Shown here piece after piece: positions 7,233-17,638 of a stretch of 64,000 nucleotides of DNA (position 1 is the stretch's first letter; each line of letters begins with the position of its first letter). Location of the stretch: NCBI GenBank assembly GCA_902362705.1, contig CABIXK010000001.1, forward strand, positions 468,177 through 532,176. The letters are read 5' to 3'. The DNA comes from Rikenellaceae bacterium. GTDB lineage: Bacteria; Bacteroidota; Bacteroidia; Bacteroidales; Rikenellaceae. The translations under genes were made by a program, and so were the position numbers. Under the pieces are notes generated by a model, which worked only from the letters and a program-made list of their open reading frames with translations, was not told the origin of the DNA and did not search any database.

Positions 7233-8048
7233 TCAGTACTGCTCGCGCTCGTTGGGGAAATCGCCCTCCTTCACGTCGGCGATGTAGCGCCCCACGGCGT
7301 CGGTCATCACCGTGTGCAGGTCGGCATAGCGGCGCAGGAAGCGGGGCGAGAAGCCCTTGTTGATGCCCAGCATATCGTGGATCACCAGCACCTGCCCGTC
7401 GCAGGCGCCGCCGGCGCCGATGCCGATCGTGGGGATGTCGATCTCGGAGGTGACGCGCGCGGCCAGCGCCGCGGGGATCTTCTCGAGCACGCAGGCGAAG
7501 CAGCCGGCGTCGGCGAGCAGGCGCGCATCGTGCACGAGTTTCTCGGCCTCGGCCTCCTCCTTGGCGCGCACGGCGTAGGTGCCGAACTTGTGGATCGACT
7601 GGGGGGTCAGCCCCAGGTGGCCCATCACGGGGATTCCGGCCGAGAGGATGCGCTGCACCGACTCGAGGATCTCCTCGCCTCCCTCCATCTTCACGGCGTC
7701 GGCCTCGGTCTCCTTCATGATGCGCACGGCGGAGTCGAGCGCCACCTTGGAGTTGCCCTGGTAGGTGCCGAACGGCAGGTCGACAACCACCAGCGCGCGC
7801 TCCACGGCCCGCACGACCGAGCGGGCGTGGTAGATCATCATGTCGAGGGTGATGGGCAGCGTGGTTTCGTAGCCGGCCATCACGTTGGCGGCCGAGTCGC
7901 CCACCAGGATCACGTCGATGCCCGCGGCGTCGACGATCCGGGCCATCGAATAGTCGTAGGAGGTGAGCATGGCGATCTTCTCGCCGCGCTGCTTCATCTC
8001 CGTCAGGCGGTAGGTAGTCACCGCACGCACTTTGCTTTCTACTGACAT
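7233..8048 (-). CDS. panB: 3-methyl-2-oxobutanoate hydroxymethyltransferase
   Basis: A 271-residue PanB, the usual length, which adds a hydroxymethyl group from methylene-tetrahydrofolate to alpha-ketoisovalerate in pantothenate synthesis. Signature stretches are [12 protein letters not shown] near the N-terminus, [17 protein letters not shown] with the metal-binding Asp, [11 protein letters not shown], and the late [20 protein letters not shown]. Start is the ATG at 8048 ([15 protein letters not shown]). It is 47 bases behind the phosphatase-like lipoprotein gene on the same strand. Confidence 0.96.
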   Translation of the reverse strand: MSVESKVRAVTTYRLTEMKQRGEKIAMLTSYDYSMARIVDAAGIDVILVGDSAANVMAGYETTLPITLDMMIYHARSVVRAVERALVVVDLPFGTYQGNSKVALDSAVRIMKETEADAVKMEGGEEILESVQRILSAGIPVMGHLGLTPQSIHKFGTYAVRAKEEAEAEKLVHDARLLADAGCFACVLEKIPAALAARVTSEIDIPTIGIGAGGACDGQVLVIHDMLGINKGFSPRFLRRYADLHTVMTDAVGRYIADVKEGDFPNEREQY

Positions 8049-8095
8049 ATCGGATAAATGGTTTGTTTGGTTATCGCAACGAATGATTCCCGCCG

Positions 8096-9130
8096 CTACC
8101 GCATCTCGAAGAGCACCCACACGCCCTTGTGGTCGGTGGGCCACACGGCCGACCCGGGAGTCAGGAACTCGTCGGCCGTGCGCTCCTCCGCGCGGCGGCC
8201 GCGCACGACCGACCCCTGCGGCCCGTAGACCTTCGCCTCCACGGCGCGCAGCCCCTCGCCCTTGTAGTAGACGAAGTCGATGCGCTCGCGCTCGTCGGCC
8301 TCGGGGGCCCAGGTGAGCCGCTCGGGGGCGAGCGAGGCGTTGTCGGAGGGATAGGTGTGGCCGGGATGGGTCAGCGGATCGGGATGGACGGTGCGGTAGG
8401 CGTCGGCGTAGCCCGCCTCGGCCAGAAGCGTCGAGACGGTCCAGGGCACGCACACCCCCTGCCGGTCGCACAGGCCCACCGTCTCGGGGGTCCAGTCGAG
8501 GTGCGAGGGTTCGTTGAAGTCGCCGCCCAGCACCACGGCGTAGCCCTGCGCCTCGTCCTCGCGGGCCTGCCGCAGGAAGGCACGGATGGCGTCGTCGCGC
8601 CGCGAGGCGGTGTTCACGCGCAGGATCTCCTCGACCGAGGTCTCGGGCTCGATGCGCCGCCAGGTCGACCCGTCGTAGCCGCGCACGTTGTAATAGGCGC
8701 AGTCGAGGTAGTCGAGGTGGGCCGTGTAGACGGCGACCGGGCGTCCGGCGACCGACGCGGTCAGGCGGTAGATGCTCCCGTGGTCGTCGGCGAGCGGGTA
8801 GACCGTCGCCGAGTCGGCGATCGGATGGCGGCTCAGCAGCCCCGAGTCGTCGGAGAGGAACGAGTAGTAGCGCACGCCCCGCTCGGCGAGCGACCGCACG
8901 ATGCGCTCCGAGAAGCGGGTGCCGCCGTAGTTGCGCACCTCGCTCAGCGTCACGAAGTCGGGTCGCAGGCGGGCGATCTCGTCGACCAGGGCGTCGTAGC
9001 CCCCCTCGACGACCGTCCCCTCCTGCCAGATGTTCCATTGCAGCACCGTGAAGCGCACGGGATCGCCGCCGCGGCACGCTGCGGCGAGGGCCGCCAGGGC
9101 GGCGAGAGCAAGAAGCAGGGTTCGTTTCAT
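8096..9130 (-). CDS. endonuclease/exonuclease/phosphatase (EEP) family lipoprotein
   Basis: A 344-residue protein with a lipoprotein signal (about residues 1-19, lipobox LAAAC), so it should be exported and lipid-anchored. The mature part is an EEP fold: LQWNIW near the start, LSEVRN with the metal-binding Glu, [19 protein letters not shown], and the terminal TDHKGV catalytic Asp-His. Family members hydrolyse phosphodiester or phosphomonoester bonds of nucleic acids, sphingolipids or inositol phosphates; an exported copy suggests a scavenging phosphatase. It lies between the SpoU methyltransferase (9 bases upstream) and panB. Confidence 0.85.
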   Translation of the reverse strand: MKRTLLLALAALAALAAACRGGDPVRFTVLQWNIWQEGTVVEGGYDALVDEIARLRPDFVTLSEVRNYGGTRFSERIVRSLAERGVRYYSFLSDDSGLLSRHPIADSATVYPLADDHGSIYRLTASVAGRPVAVYTAHLDYLDCAYYNVRGYDGSTWRRIEPETSVEEILRVNTASRRDDAIRAFLRQAREDEAQGYAVVLGGDFNEPSHLDWTPETVGLCDRQGVCVPWTVSTLLAEAGYADAYRTVHPDPLTHPGHTYPSDNASLAPERLTWAPEADERERIDFVYYKGEGLRAVEAKVYGPQGSVVRGRRAEERTADEFLTPGSAVWPTDHKGVWVLFEMR

Positions 9131-9139
9131 CGTTCCTTT

Positions 9140-9679
9140 TTATTTATCGGCGGCGCGCAGGTGCGAGAAGAGGTGCCACAACACCACCCCGCCCGCCACC
9201 GAGACGTTGATCGAGTGTTTGGTTCCCGCCTGGGGAATCTCCAGCGCGCCGTCGCAGCGGTCGACGACCTGCTGCGCCACCCCGTCGACCTCGTTGCCGA
9301 AAACGAGGGCGTAGCGGCGTCCCGGCTCGGGCCGGAAGGCGTCGAGCGCGACCGCCCCCTCGACCTGCTCCACGGCCCAGATTTCGTAGCCCGCGCGGCG
9401 CAGCTCTTCGACGCACTCCTCGGTCGAGGCGTGGTAGCTCCACGCCACCGTGAGCTCGGCCCCGAGCGCCGTCTTGTGGATGTCGCGGTTGGGCGGCGCG
9501 GCGGTGATGCCGCACAGGGCGATGCGCTCCACGGCGAAGGCGTCGCCCGTGCGGAAGAAGGCCCCCACGTTCTGCGACGAACGCACGTTGTCGAGCACCA
9601 CCGCGACGGGCAGCTTGGCCATCGCGGCGAACTGGGCGGGGGTCGGACGCCCCAGCTCGTCGTTGGTTATTTTTCGCAT
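9140..9679 (-). CDS. SpoU/TrmH-family RNA 2'-O-methyltransferase
   Basis: A 179-residue SPOUT methyltransferase domain without an N-terminal RNA-binding extension. Motif 1 is [18 protein letters not shown], motif 2 is [12 protein letters not shown] and motif 3 is [19 protein letters not shown], which together form the trefoil-knot SAM site. It likely methylates a ribose in tRNA or rRNA; the target cannot be told from sequence. Start is ATG at 9679, with a TACATTTG element 32-39 bases upstream. It heads a co-directional group with the EEP lipoprotein and panB. Confidence 0.88.
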   Translation of the reverse strand: MRKITNDELGRPTPAQFAAMAKLPVAVVLDNVRSSQNVGAFFRTGDAFAVERIALCGITAAPPNRDIHKTALGAELTVAWSYHASTEECVEELRRAGYEIWAVEQVEGAVALDAFRPEPGRRYALVFGNEVDGVAQQVVDRCDGALEIPQAGTKHSINVSVAGGVVLWHLFSHLRAADK

Positions 9680-9710
9680 AATCGGTCGCGGTTGGGTGTG
9701 ATTGCGGGGG

Positions 9711-9718
9711 CAAATGTA
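9711..9718 (-). promoter_or_regulatory. -7 promoter element of the SpoU methyltransferase gene
   Basis: Reads TACATTTG on the minus strand, 32 bases before the ATG. Matches TAnnTTTG; -33 not obvious. Confidence 0.5.
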
Positions 9719-9869
9719 ATCAAATTTGAAATCTTTTCCCCATTTTCGGCTTTATTGCCCGGATCGCGCTCGAGAAAATGCCGACCGCCGCGCCTCCGTC
9801 CCCTCCGGGTCGCGATTTCGGCCGGGCCGAAGACAAAAAGCGAACCGGCCAGGCTCCCCCCGCTCGTTC

Positions 9870-9953
9870 GCGATTTTCGGCGGCACCGAAGATACTCCCG
9901 CCCGACAAAATGCAAACTGCGTTTGCTTTTGTCCTCGCTTACACGTATCTTTG
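9870..9953 (+). promoter_or_regulatory. palindromic promoter repeat, copy A
   Basis: One unit of the 74-bp family: the AAGATACTCCCG left block at 9889-9900, a palindrome around 9906-9931 (GACAAAATGCAAAC with GTTTGCTTTTGTC), then TATCTTTG at 9946-9953. A -33 TTTG at 9922-9925 lies inside the right palindrome arm with a 20-bp spacer to the -7, an ideal Bacteroidota promoter. It directs transcription into the 9978 gene. Confidence 0.8.
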
Positions 9954-9977
9954 TCGGTTGTTCTTTCCTTATAAGAC

Positions 9978-11111
9978 ATGAAACGAATCCTTCTCGTCCT
10001 CGCCCTCGCCGCGGGGATCCTGGTCCGCCCGGCCGCAGCACAGGAGCTGCTGGTGGGCGCCGACTTCAAGATGTACTTCGACAACAAGGAGTTCGGAGGC
10101 AACACCTTCGCCGTCCCGGGGCTCGACATCGAGTCGGGCACCGACTTCGCGGCCCGCCTCGCGGCCCGCCTGGGCGTGCGCTGGGAGGAGAAAAACAGCC
10201 TCTACTTCGGCGCCGACATGCTCCAGAACTTCGGCGAGCGGTCGTCGTCCTTCCTCTCGGAGGTCAAACCCCTGCTCTACTACCAGTTCGAGACGCCCGC
10301 CGTGCGGGCCGTCGCGGGCATCTTCACGCGCGATCTGATGCACGACGACGACTACTCCACGGCCTTCTTCAGCCCGGTCGAGCGCTTCCGCCACAACCGT
10401 CTGAACGGCGTGCTGGCCTCCTACCGCGGCCAGCGCAACTCCTACGTGGAGTTCGTCTGCGACTGGGAGGGCATGTACTCGACCGTCTCGCGCGAGAAGT
10501 TCCGCATCCTGCTCTCGGGCCGCCACTACCTGAAGCACTGCTTCTACTACGGCGTCAACTACTCGATGTTCCACTTCGCCGGGCAGAAGAGCCCCACGGG
10601 CGGCGAGGAGACCGAGAACGTGGTCGACCTCCAGCTGCTGAACCCCTGCGTGGGCGTGCGCTTCAACGCCTTCTTCGACTTCGACATCAAGGTCGGCCTG
10701 TTGCAGTCGGCGCAGCGCGACCGCAGCTTCGGCCACACGTGGGAGACGCCCCGCATGGCCGAGATCGGGCTGAAGATGAGCCGCTGGGGCCTGACGCTCG
10801 ACGAGCGCCTCTACCTGGGCGACAACATGCACCCCTTCTTCCACGGCCACACGCTCGAGGACGGCACGGTGCTGACCTACGGCCGCGAGCTCTACCCCGG
10901 GGAGAGCTTCTTCCGCACCACGGAGAAGGTCTACAGCCGCACGTCGCTCTCCTTCCGCCGCACCTTCTTCCACGACACGCTGAGCGTGGGCGCCGAATTC
11001 GTCGCCCACCACGACGGCACGGCCCTCGGCACGCAGCAGCTGCTCGAGGTGGGCGTCAAGCTGCTCAAGCCCGTATACAACAGCAAAAATCACAGAAAAC
11101 ACAGACGATAA
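9978..11111 (+). CDS. outer-membrane beta-barrel protein of unknown function
   Basis: A 377-residue protein with a Sec signal peptide (about 1-21, ending AAAQ) followed by alternating hydrophobic/polar strands rich in Tyr, Phe and Arg, consistent with an outer-membrane barrel. The last strand-like segment is LLEVGVKLLKPVY; after it comes an unusual basic tail NSKNHRKHRR, where barrels normally end in an aromatic residue. No family recognised. It is driven by palindromic promoter repeat A and its stop codon directly abuts the glnS ATG, so the two are co-transcribed. Confidence 0.75.
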   Translation: MKRILLVLALAAGILVRPAAAQELLVGADFKMYFDNKEFGGNTFAVPGLDIESGTDFAARLAARLGVRWEEKNSLYFGADMLQNFGERSSSFLSEVKPLLYYQFETPAVRAVAGIFTRDLMHDDDYSTAFFSPVERFRHNRLNGVLASYRGQRNSYVEFVCDWEGMYSTVSREKFRILLSGRHYLKHCFYYGVNYSMFHFAGQKSPTGGEETENVVDLQLLNPCVGVRFNAFFDFDIKVGLLQSAQRDRSFGHTWETPRMAEIGLKMSRWGLTLDERLYLGDNMHPFFHGHTLEDGTVLTYGRELYPGESFFRTTEKVYSRTSLSFRRTFFHDTLSVGAEFVAHHDGTALGTQQLLEVGVKLLKPVYNSKNHRKHRR

Positions 11112-12791
<1,680 letters not shown>

Positions 12792-12827
12792 GATGACACC
12801 GCGGCCGGAGCTCCGGCCCTACAAGAC

Positions 12828-12863
12828 GCAGGAGGCTGCCCCGTCCGTGGGGCAGCCTCCTGC
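12828..12863 (+). terminator. hairpin after glnS
   Basis: Perfect 15-bp stem (12828-12842 with 12849-12863) and 6-nt loop, 37 bases past the glnS stop. There is no clear T tract, so termination strength is uncertain. Confidence 0.7.
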
Positions 12864-12896
12864 GTTCATGCGCGGTGAGAAATGATCGGCGAATCG

Positions 12897-12926
12897 TTTG
12901 TTTCTAAAAATTTAGTCGTATATTTG
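12897..12926 (+). promoter_or_regulatory. promoter of the 12954 gene
   Basis: -33 TTTG at 12897-12900 and -7 TATATTTG at 12919-12926, spacer 18 bp. It lies within the longer possible reading frame and so supports the ATG at 12954. Confidence 0.65.
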
Positions 12927-12953
12927 CCTGCACGAAACCGCTATCCCACCGCC

Positions 12954-13415
12954 ATGAAAAACACGCTGATCTTCGTTCTGCTGCTCGCCGTGCTCGCCGC
13001 CACGGCCGCACTGGTCGGGACCGACCGCACGCGCACGGCCACCCTCCTGGGCCGCTTCTCCGACCGCCTGGGCGGCGTCGACTACCGATGGGCCTACCTC
13101 CGCGATGCGGCCGACGACCGCATCCTCGACTCGTGCCTCATCCTCGGCAACCGATTCACGCTCAAGGCCGATCTGACGAGCAGCCCGCACGCGTGCCGCC
13201 TCTCGATGCCCAAGCTGGGCTACGAGGCGCAGCTCGAGCTACGCCCGCGCCGCACCGTGGAGCTGACGATCGACCCCGAGCCGCTGGACCTGCAGCGCGA
13301 GGAGGCCATCCGCGAAGCGATCGAGCGGCTCGACTCCACGGGGGTGAGCCTGCCCGACAGCGTGTGGCTGGCGCTCAAGGAGCAGAAGCGACGGGAAAGA
13401 GAGGAGGCGCGATAG
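12954..13415 (+). CDS. small exported protein of unknown function
   Basis: A 153-residue protein starting MKNTLIFVLLL, with an N-terminal signal or anchor (about 1-22). The middle (residues about 40-110) has alternating strands with ILDSCLILGNRFTLKADL, faintly like the DUF4369 domain of Bacteroidota thioredoxin-like lipoproteins, but too weak to assign. The C-terminus is a charged helix (LKEQKRREREEAR). A promoter at 12897-12926 makes it a monocistronic gene. Function unknown. Confidence 0.6.
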   Translation: MKNTLIFVLLLAVLAATAALVGTDRTRTATLLGRFSDRLGGVDYRWAYLRDAADDRILDSCLILGNRFTLKADLTSSPHACRLSMPKLGYEAQLELRPRRTVELTIDPEPLDLQREEAIREAIERLDSTGVSLPDSVWLALKEQKRREREEAR

Positions 13416-13512
13416 GCCGGCCGCACAAGAGGCCGCACGAAAAGCCGCGTCCGGCGGACGGGTAGGCGGGCAGCAGGCAAGGCAAACGGCAGAAGCAGGC
13501 TGCCGGAGCGAT

Positions 13513-13551
13513 CTGACGGAGCGGTCTGACGGAACGGACTGACGGAGCACG
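13513..13551. repeat. three tandem 13-bp repeats
   Basis: CTGACGGAGCGGT, CTGACGGAACGGA and CTGACGGAGCACG in direct succession, preceded by a partial copy. They lie in the gap between two convergent genes. No further copy was noticed. Confidence 0.6.
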
Positions 13552-13564
13552 ACCGACGCCCCGC

Positions 13565-14578
13565 TCAGAGCAGGCGGCCGAAGCTCCGGCGCCCGAAGAG
13601 GTAGCGCACGAGGATCGAGCCGCGGTAGATGTGCCGCGCCTCCGCGATGCGGCTGCCGCGCACGGCGCGCCGCTTGGCGGAGAGGATGCGGTGCCAGGCG
13701 ATGAAATCGCGCCAGGCGCGGAAGACGGCGCAGAAGTTGTCGCGCCGCCCCTGCGCCAGGTAGGTCAGCGCCGCCAGCAGGTCGAGCGCAGGCCGCACGA
13801 CGGCCACCACGGCCCGCTGCCACGCCGGCGCGCACTTGAAGAGCATCGCCAGATTGTTGCGGTGGTTGAGCAGCACCTTGCGCGGCGTGTCGGTCGGCAG
13901 CGTGCCGCCCCCCACGTGGTAGACCACGCTGCGCGGCTCGATGCGCACGCGGTAGCCGGCCAGCTGCATGCGCCAGCAGAGGTCGATCTCCTCCATATGG
14001 GCGAAGAAGTCGGCGTCGAAGCCCCCCAGGCGGCGGAAGAGGTCAGCACGGCAGCAGAAAGCCGCGCCGCTCACCCAGAAGAGGTCGCGCGCGTCGTCGT
14101 ACTGCCCGCAGTCGCGCTCCGTCGAGCGCAGGATGCGCCCGCGGCAGAAGGGATAGCCCAGAAAATCGATGTAGCCCCCCGCGGCGCCCGCATACTCGAA
14201 GCGGTCGCGTCGCTCGGTCGAGCGCAGCTTGGGCGCCACGGCCCCCACGTCGGGACAGGCGTCCAGACACTCCAGAATGGGCCGCAGCCACCCGCGCGGG
14301 GTCTCCACATCTGTATTGAGCAGCAGGAAGTAATCGGCCTCGATATGCTCCAGACCGCGGTTGTAGCCCCCGGCGAAGCCGTAGTTGGCGTCGAGCGCCA
14401 CCAGCTCCACGTCGGGGAAGCGGTCGGCGAGCAGCGCACGCGAGCCGTCGGTCGAGCCGTTGTCGACGACCGCCACGCCCACCCCCTCCTCGGCGGCCGC
14501 GGCGATGACGCCCGGCAGGAAGCGGCCGAGGTACTCCTCGCCGTTCCAGTTGAGCAGCACGATCTTAGCGGTCGCCAT
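13565..14578 (-). CDS. GT2-family glycosyltransferase (rhamnosyltransferase-like)
   Basis: A 337-residue GT-A fold transferase. Near the N-terminus: VLLNWNGEEYLGRFL and VVDNGSTDGS, then LNTDVETP holding the metal-binding DxD-type motif, and the later acceptor-loop region GGFDADFFAHMEEIDLCWR typical of WbbL-like rhamnosyl/galactosyltransferases. The C-terminal third has a hydrophobic stretch and a very basic tail, suggesting membrane association. Start is ATG at 14578, overlapping the acyltransferase gene by 14 bases. Its place behind an LpxL-type gene suggests envelope glycan or lipid work, but the substrate is unknown. Confidence 0.88.
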   Translation of the reverse strand: MATAKIVLLNWNGEEYLGRFLPGVIAAAAEEGVGVAVVDNGSTDGSRALLADRFPDVELVALDANYGFAGGYNRGLEHIEADYFLLLNTDVETPRGWLRPILECLDACPDVGAVAPKLRSTERRDRFEYAGAAGGYIDFLGYPFCRGRILRSTERDCGQYDDARDLFWVSGAAFCCRADLFRRLGGFDADFFAHMEEIDLCWRMQLAGYRVRIEPRSVVYHVGGGTLPTDTPRKVLLNHRNNLAMLFKCAPAWQRAVVAVVRPALDLLAALTYLAQGRRDNFCAVFRAWRDFIAWHRILSAKRRAVRGSRIAEARHIYRGSILVRYLFGRRSFGRLL

Positions 14579-15485
14579 CCGCACGCTTGTGTTTCCACCG
14601 GCGGTGGGACCAGATCCACAGCTCGGGGTGCTCGACGATCTGCGCCTCGAGCCGCCGCACATAGCGCTCGGTGATCTCGTTGGGCGCCACCTGCTCCTCG
14701 CCGTCGTAGATGCGCTCGAACCACATGCGGTAGCGGCCCCGCTGCACGCGCTCCATGCGCATGAAGTAGACGGGCAGGTGGCAGCGCAGCGCCAGCTTCT
14801 CGCCGCCGTCGAAGAAGACCGTGTCGCGGTTGAGGAAGCGGAACCAGTGGCTGTCGGGCCTGAGGGGCGGATTCTGGTCGCAGATGAGCCCCATCACCAG
14901 ATTCTTGCCGTCGATGCCCTGCTCGCAGTGGCGCAGGTAGAAGCGCAGGCTCTCCTTCATCGACACGGCCGTGGCGTTCTCGTAGTTGCGCAGCCGCTGG
15001 TAGAAGCGCTCGGCAACGGGGCTGCGCAGCGGGTGGTAGACCGAGATGAGCAGCTGCGAACGCTCGTAGACGCCCCAATAGGAGCCGTACTCCCAGCAGC
15101 CGAAGTGGGCCGTCATGGCGATCCAGTCGCGGCCGCGCACCTCCCGGAGGTGCTCCTCCAGATTGCCCACGCCCACAGCCTCGCGGGCCTTCGCCTCGCT
15201 CATGTGGGCCATGTTGACCGTGTCGACCACCACCTCGGCCAGCGTGCGGTAGAAGCGGCGGCGGATGGTCCGCAGCTCGGCCTCGCTCTTCTCGGGGAAC
15301 GAACCGCGCAGGTTCTCGGTCACCACGCGCCGGCGGTAGCGCAGGCAGTAGAAGAGCAGCACGAAGAGGAGGTTCTCGATGACGTAGTACTTGACCCAGT
15401 AGGGCATCACGGCCACCGCGCGGGCCAGCAGCCAGAGCAGCTCGAGGCCTATGCGCTGCACGAAGGTGAGTCGGGGACGGTTCAT
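14565..15485 (-). CDS. lipid A / lysophospholipid acyltransferase (LpxL/HtrB family)
   Basis: A 306-residue member of the LpxL-LpxM-MsbB family, which adds acyl chains to lipid A or related lipids at the inner membrane. It has an N-terminal hydrophobic segment (about 12-45) and the catalytic HX4E-type motif in TAHFGCWEYG; LICDQNPP and the late PVYFMRME are further family blocks. Start ATG at 15485 (MNRPRLTFVQRIG). It is 10 bases behind the DUF389 gene and overlaps the GT2 gene by 14 bases, in one operon. Confidence 0.9.
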   Translation of the reverse strand: MNRPRLTFVQRIGLELLWLLARAVAVMPYWVKYYVIENLLFVLLFYCLRYRRRVVTENLRGSFPEKSEAELRTIRRRFYRTLAEVVVDTVNMAHMSEAKAREAVGVGNLEEHLREVRGRDWIAMTAHFGCWEYGSYWGVYERSQLLISVYHPLRSPVAERFYQRLRNYENATAVSMKESLRFYLRHCEQGIDGKNLVMGLICDQNPPLRPDSHWFRFLNRDTVFFDGGEKLALRCHLPVYFMRMERVQRGRYRMWFERIYDGEEQVAPNEITERYVRRLEAQIVEHPELWIWSHRRWKHKRADGDR

Positions 15486-15495
15486 GCTCGGGCGG

Positions 15496-16914
15496 CTATC
15501 GGGGTTCGACGAAGAGTTTGACCCGCTCGACATGGGTGCGGATGCGCAGCCAGCGCTCGAGCGTCGGCCGGTCGAGCGAGTCGGCGCCCGAGGGCGAGAC
15601 CACGCAGACGAGCACCGTGTCGCGCACGGCGCCGTCCGAGGCCACGGTCACGCCTTTGGTGAGCGACACGGCCCCCACGGCGGGCATCAGCGTGGCCAGC
15701 TCGCGGGCGATGTCGTCGGCGTCGTCGACCTCCGTGACGCTGTGGCGGCGCAGCTGCTCCTCCATGCGGGCAATGCGGCGGTTCTTCTCGTCGAGCAGCT
15801 CGCGGTAGCTCTGCTGCAACGACTCGACGTCGATGCGGTCGCCGCGGCTCGCCTGCCGCACGACCAGCTCGGCGCGCTCCAGCCCGAAGTGGTCGAGCTG
15901 CGCACGCGCGTTCTCCACCACGGCGTCGGGCAGCGCCTCGCCCACGAGCACCAGCTCGATCTGCGAGGGCGTATCGCCGCGGCCGTAGCGCTTGTTGCAC
16001 TCCAGCACGCGCGTGTTGCGGAAGTCGAAGACCTGGGCCACGTAGCGGTCGGCGGCGCTCTCGAAGAGCGACACGCGCACCATGCGCAGGCCGATGAAGA
16101 CGCTCGGTAGGAAAGTCGCGAGCGTGATGGCGACCATCAGGCGCCGCACGCTGCGCTCGCGCTCCTTGTCGAGGAACGTCAGCCGCTCGTAGCGCAGGAA
16201 GCGCACCATGAGGAAGGTGGCCAGCGCGATGAAGACCGAGTTGATGAAGAAGAGGTAGAAGGCCCCCAGGAAGAAGCGCAGCTGCCCCGTGGCCAGGCCG
16301 AAGCCCGCCGTGCAGAGGGGCGGGATGAGGGCCGTGGCGATGGCCACGCCCGGGATGACGGTCGAGGAGCGGTCCTGACGTGTCTGCGCCACGATGCCCG
16401 CCAGACCGCCGAAGAGGGCGATCAGCACGTCGTAGGTCGTGGGCGTGGTGCGCGCCAGCAGCTCGCTGCTGTTCGACGAGAGGGGCGAGATGAGGAAATA
16501 GAGGGTCGAGGTGACGATGGCCACGCTGAACATGAGCGCCAGGTTGCGCATCGACCGCTTCAGCAGGTCGAAGTCGTTGATGCCCAGCGACAGGCCCACG
16601 CCCATGATCGGGCCCATGATGGGCGAGATGAGCATGGCGCCGATGATGACGGCCGCCGAGTTGACGTTCAGACCCAGCGAGGCGATCATCGTGGCGAAGA
16701 TCAGCACCCAGAGGTTGACCCCGCGGAACTCCACCCCCTTGGCGATGTTGGCCACCACTTCGTCGCGGCACGCCTTGTCCTCGTCGAGGCTGAAGCGGCC
16801 CCGCAGGAAGGCCCTCAGGCGACTGCCCCGGCGGGCGGGCCGCTCCTGTCCGGCGCCGGGCGCCTCGCGCCGGTCGGACTGTTCGGTAATGTCGGTATCG
16901 ATCTGTCGTTCCAT
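15496..16914 (-). CDS. DUF389-family membrane protein
   Basis: A 472-residue protein. After a charged, probably cytosolic N-terminus (about 1-65) come at least five to six transmembrane segments with the family-typical stretch NSAAVIIGAMLISPIMGPIMG and later GVAIATALIPPLCTAGFGLATG. From about residue 265 a soluble region follows, with a predicted coiled coil around 350-375 (LLDEKNRRIARMEEQLRR). DUF389 proteins have no firmly established function. It lies 7 bases after rsmI. Confidence 0.88.
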   Translation of the reverse strand: MERQIDTDITEQSDRREAPGAGQERPARRGSRLRAFLRGRFSLDEDKACRDEVVANIAKGVEFRGVNLWVLIFATMIASLGLNVNSAAVIIGAMLISPIMGPIMGVGLSLGINDFDLLKRSMRNLALMFSVAIVTSTLYFLISPLSSNSSELLARTTPTTYDVLIALFGGLAGIVAQTRQDRSSTVIPGVAIATALIPPLCTAGFGLATGQLRFFLGAFYLFFINSVFIALATFLMVRFLRYERLTFLDKERERSVRRLMVAITLATFLPSVFIGLRMVRVSLFESAADRYVAQVFDFRNTRVLECNKRYGRGDTPSQIELVLVGEALPDAVVENARAQLDHFGLERAELVVRQASRGDRIDVESLQQSYRELLDEKNRRIARMEEQLRRHSVTEVDDADDIARELATLMPAVGAVSLTKGVTVASDGAVRDTVLVCVVSPSGADSLDRPTLERWLRIRTHVERVKLFVEPR

Positions 16915-16921
16915 GAATCTG

Positions 16922-17635
16922 TTACTCTTCGGCGGGAGCCTCGCCGCCGCTGCCGCGGCGCTCCCGGGATTTGCCCTCCACGACCAGGACGAACTCGCCG
17001 CGGGGCTCGCTCGCGCGGAAACGGTCGAGCACCTCGGCGATCGTGCCGCGAAGGGTCTGTTCGAATTTCTTGGTCAGCTCGCGCGACACGGAGACGCGCC
17101 GCTCGGGGCCGAAGAGCTCGGCCAGCTGCTCGAGGCACTTCACCACGCGGTAGGGCGACTCGTAGAAGATCATCGTGCGCTCCTCGTCGGCGAGGGCCTG
17201 CAGGCGCTTGGCGCGCCCTTTCTTCTGGGGCAGAAACCCCTCGAAGCAGAAGCGGTCGCACGGAAAGCCGCTCTGCACCAGCGCCGGGATGCAGGCCGTG
17301 GCGCCGGGCAGCGTCTCGACCTCGATGCCCGCCTCCACGCAGGTGCGCACCAGCAGGAAGCCGGGGTCGGAGATGCCGGGTGTGCCGGCGTCGGAAACCA
17401 GCGCGGCGTCGCGCCCGGCTGCGATCGTCTCGGCGACGAGCTGCGCGGTGGCGTGCTCGTTGAATTTGTGGTGGGAGCGCAGCCGCTGCTCGATGCCCAG
17501 GTGCTTGAGCAGGAAGGAGGTCGTGCGCGTATCCTCGGCCAGCACGAAGTCGACGCGGCGCAGGACCTCTACCGCGCGCAGGGTGATGTCGTCGAGGTTG
17601 CCGATGGGCGTGGGTACGATATAGAGCTTCGCCAT
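16922..17635 (-). CDS. rsmI: 16S rRNA (cytidine-1402 2'-O)-methyltransferase
   Basis: A 237-residue tetrapyrrole-methylase-fold enzyme. The N-terminus LYIVPTPIGNLDDITLRAV, then LAEDTRT, SDAGTPGISDPG and LPGATACIPAL are the standard RsmI signatures that form the SAM site; FYESPYR is another. RsmI methylates C1402 in the ribosomal decoding centre. It is somewhat shorter than the E. coli protein and lacks its C-terminal helical domain, with a low-complexity tail instead. Three bases separate it from the preceding gene. Confidence 0.95.
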   Translation of the reverse strand: MAKLYIVPTPIGNLDDITLRAVEVLRRVDFVLAEDTRTTSFLLKHLGIEQRLRSHHKFNEHATAQLVAETIAAGRDAALVSDAGTPGISDPGFLLVRTCVEAGIEVETLPGATACIPALVQSGFPCDRFCFEGFLPQKKGRAKRLQALADEERTMIFYESPYRVVKCLEQLAELFGPERRVSVSRELTKKFEQTLRGTIAEVLDRFRASEPRGEFVLVVEGKSRERRGSGGEAPAEE

Positions 17636-17638
17636 GCG

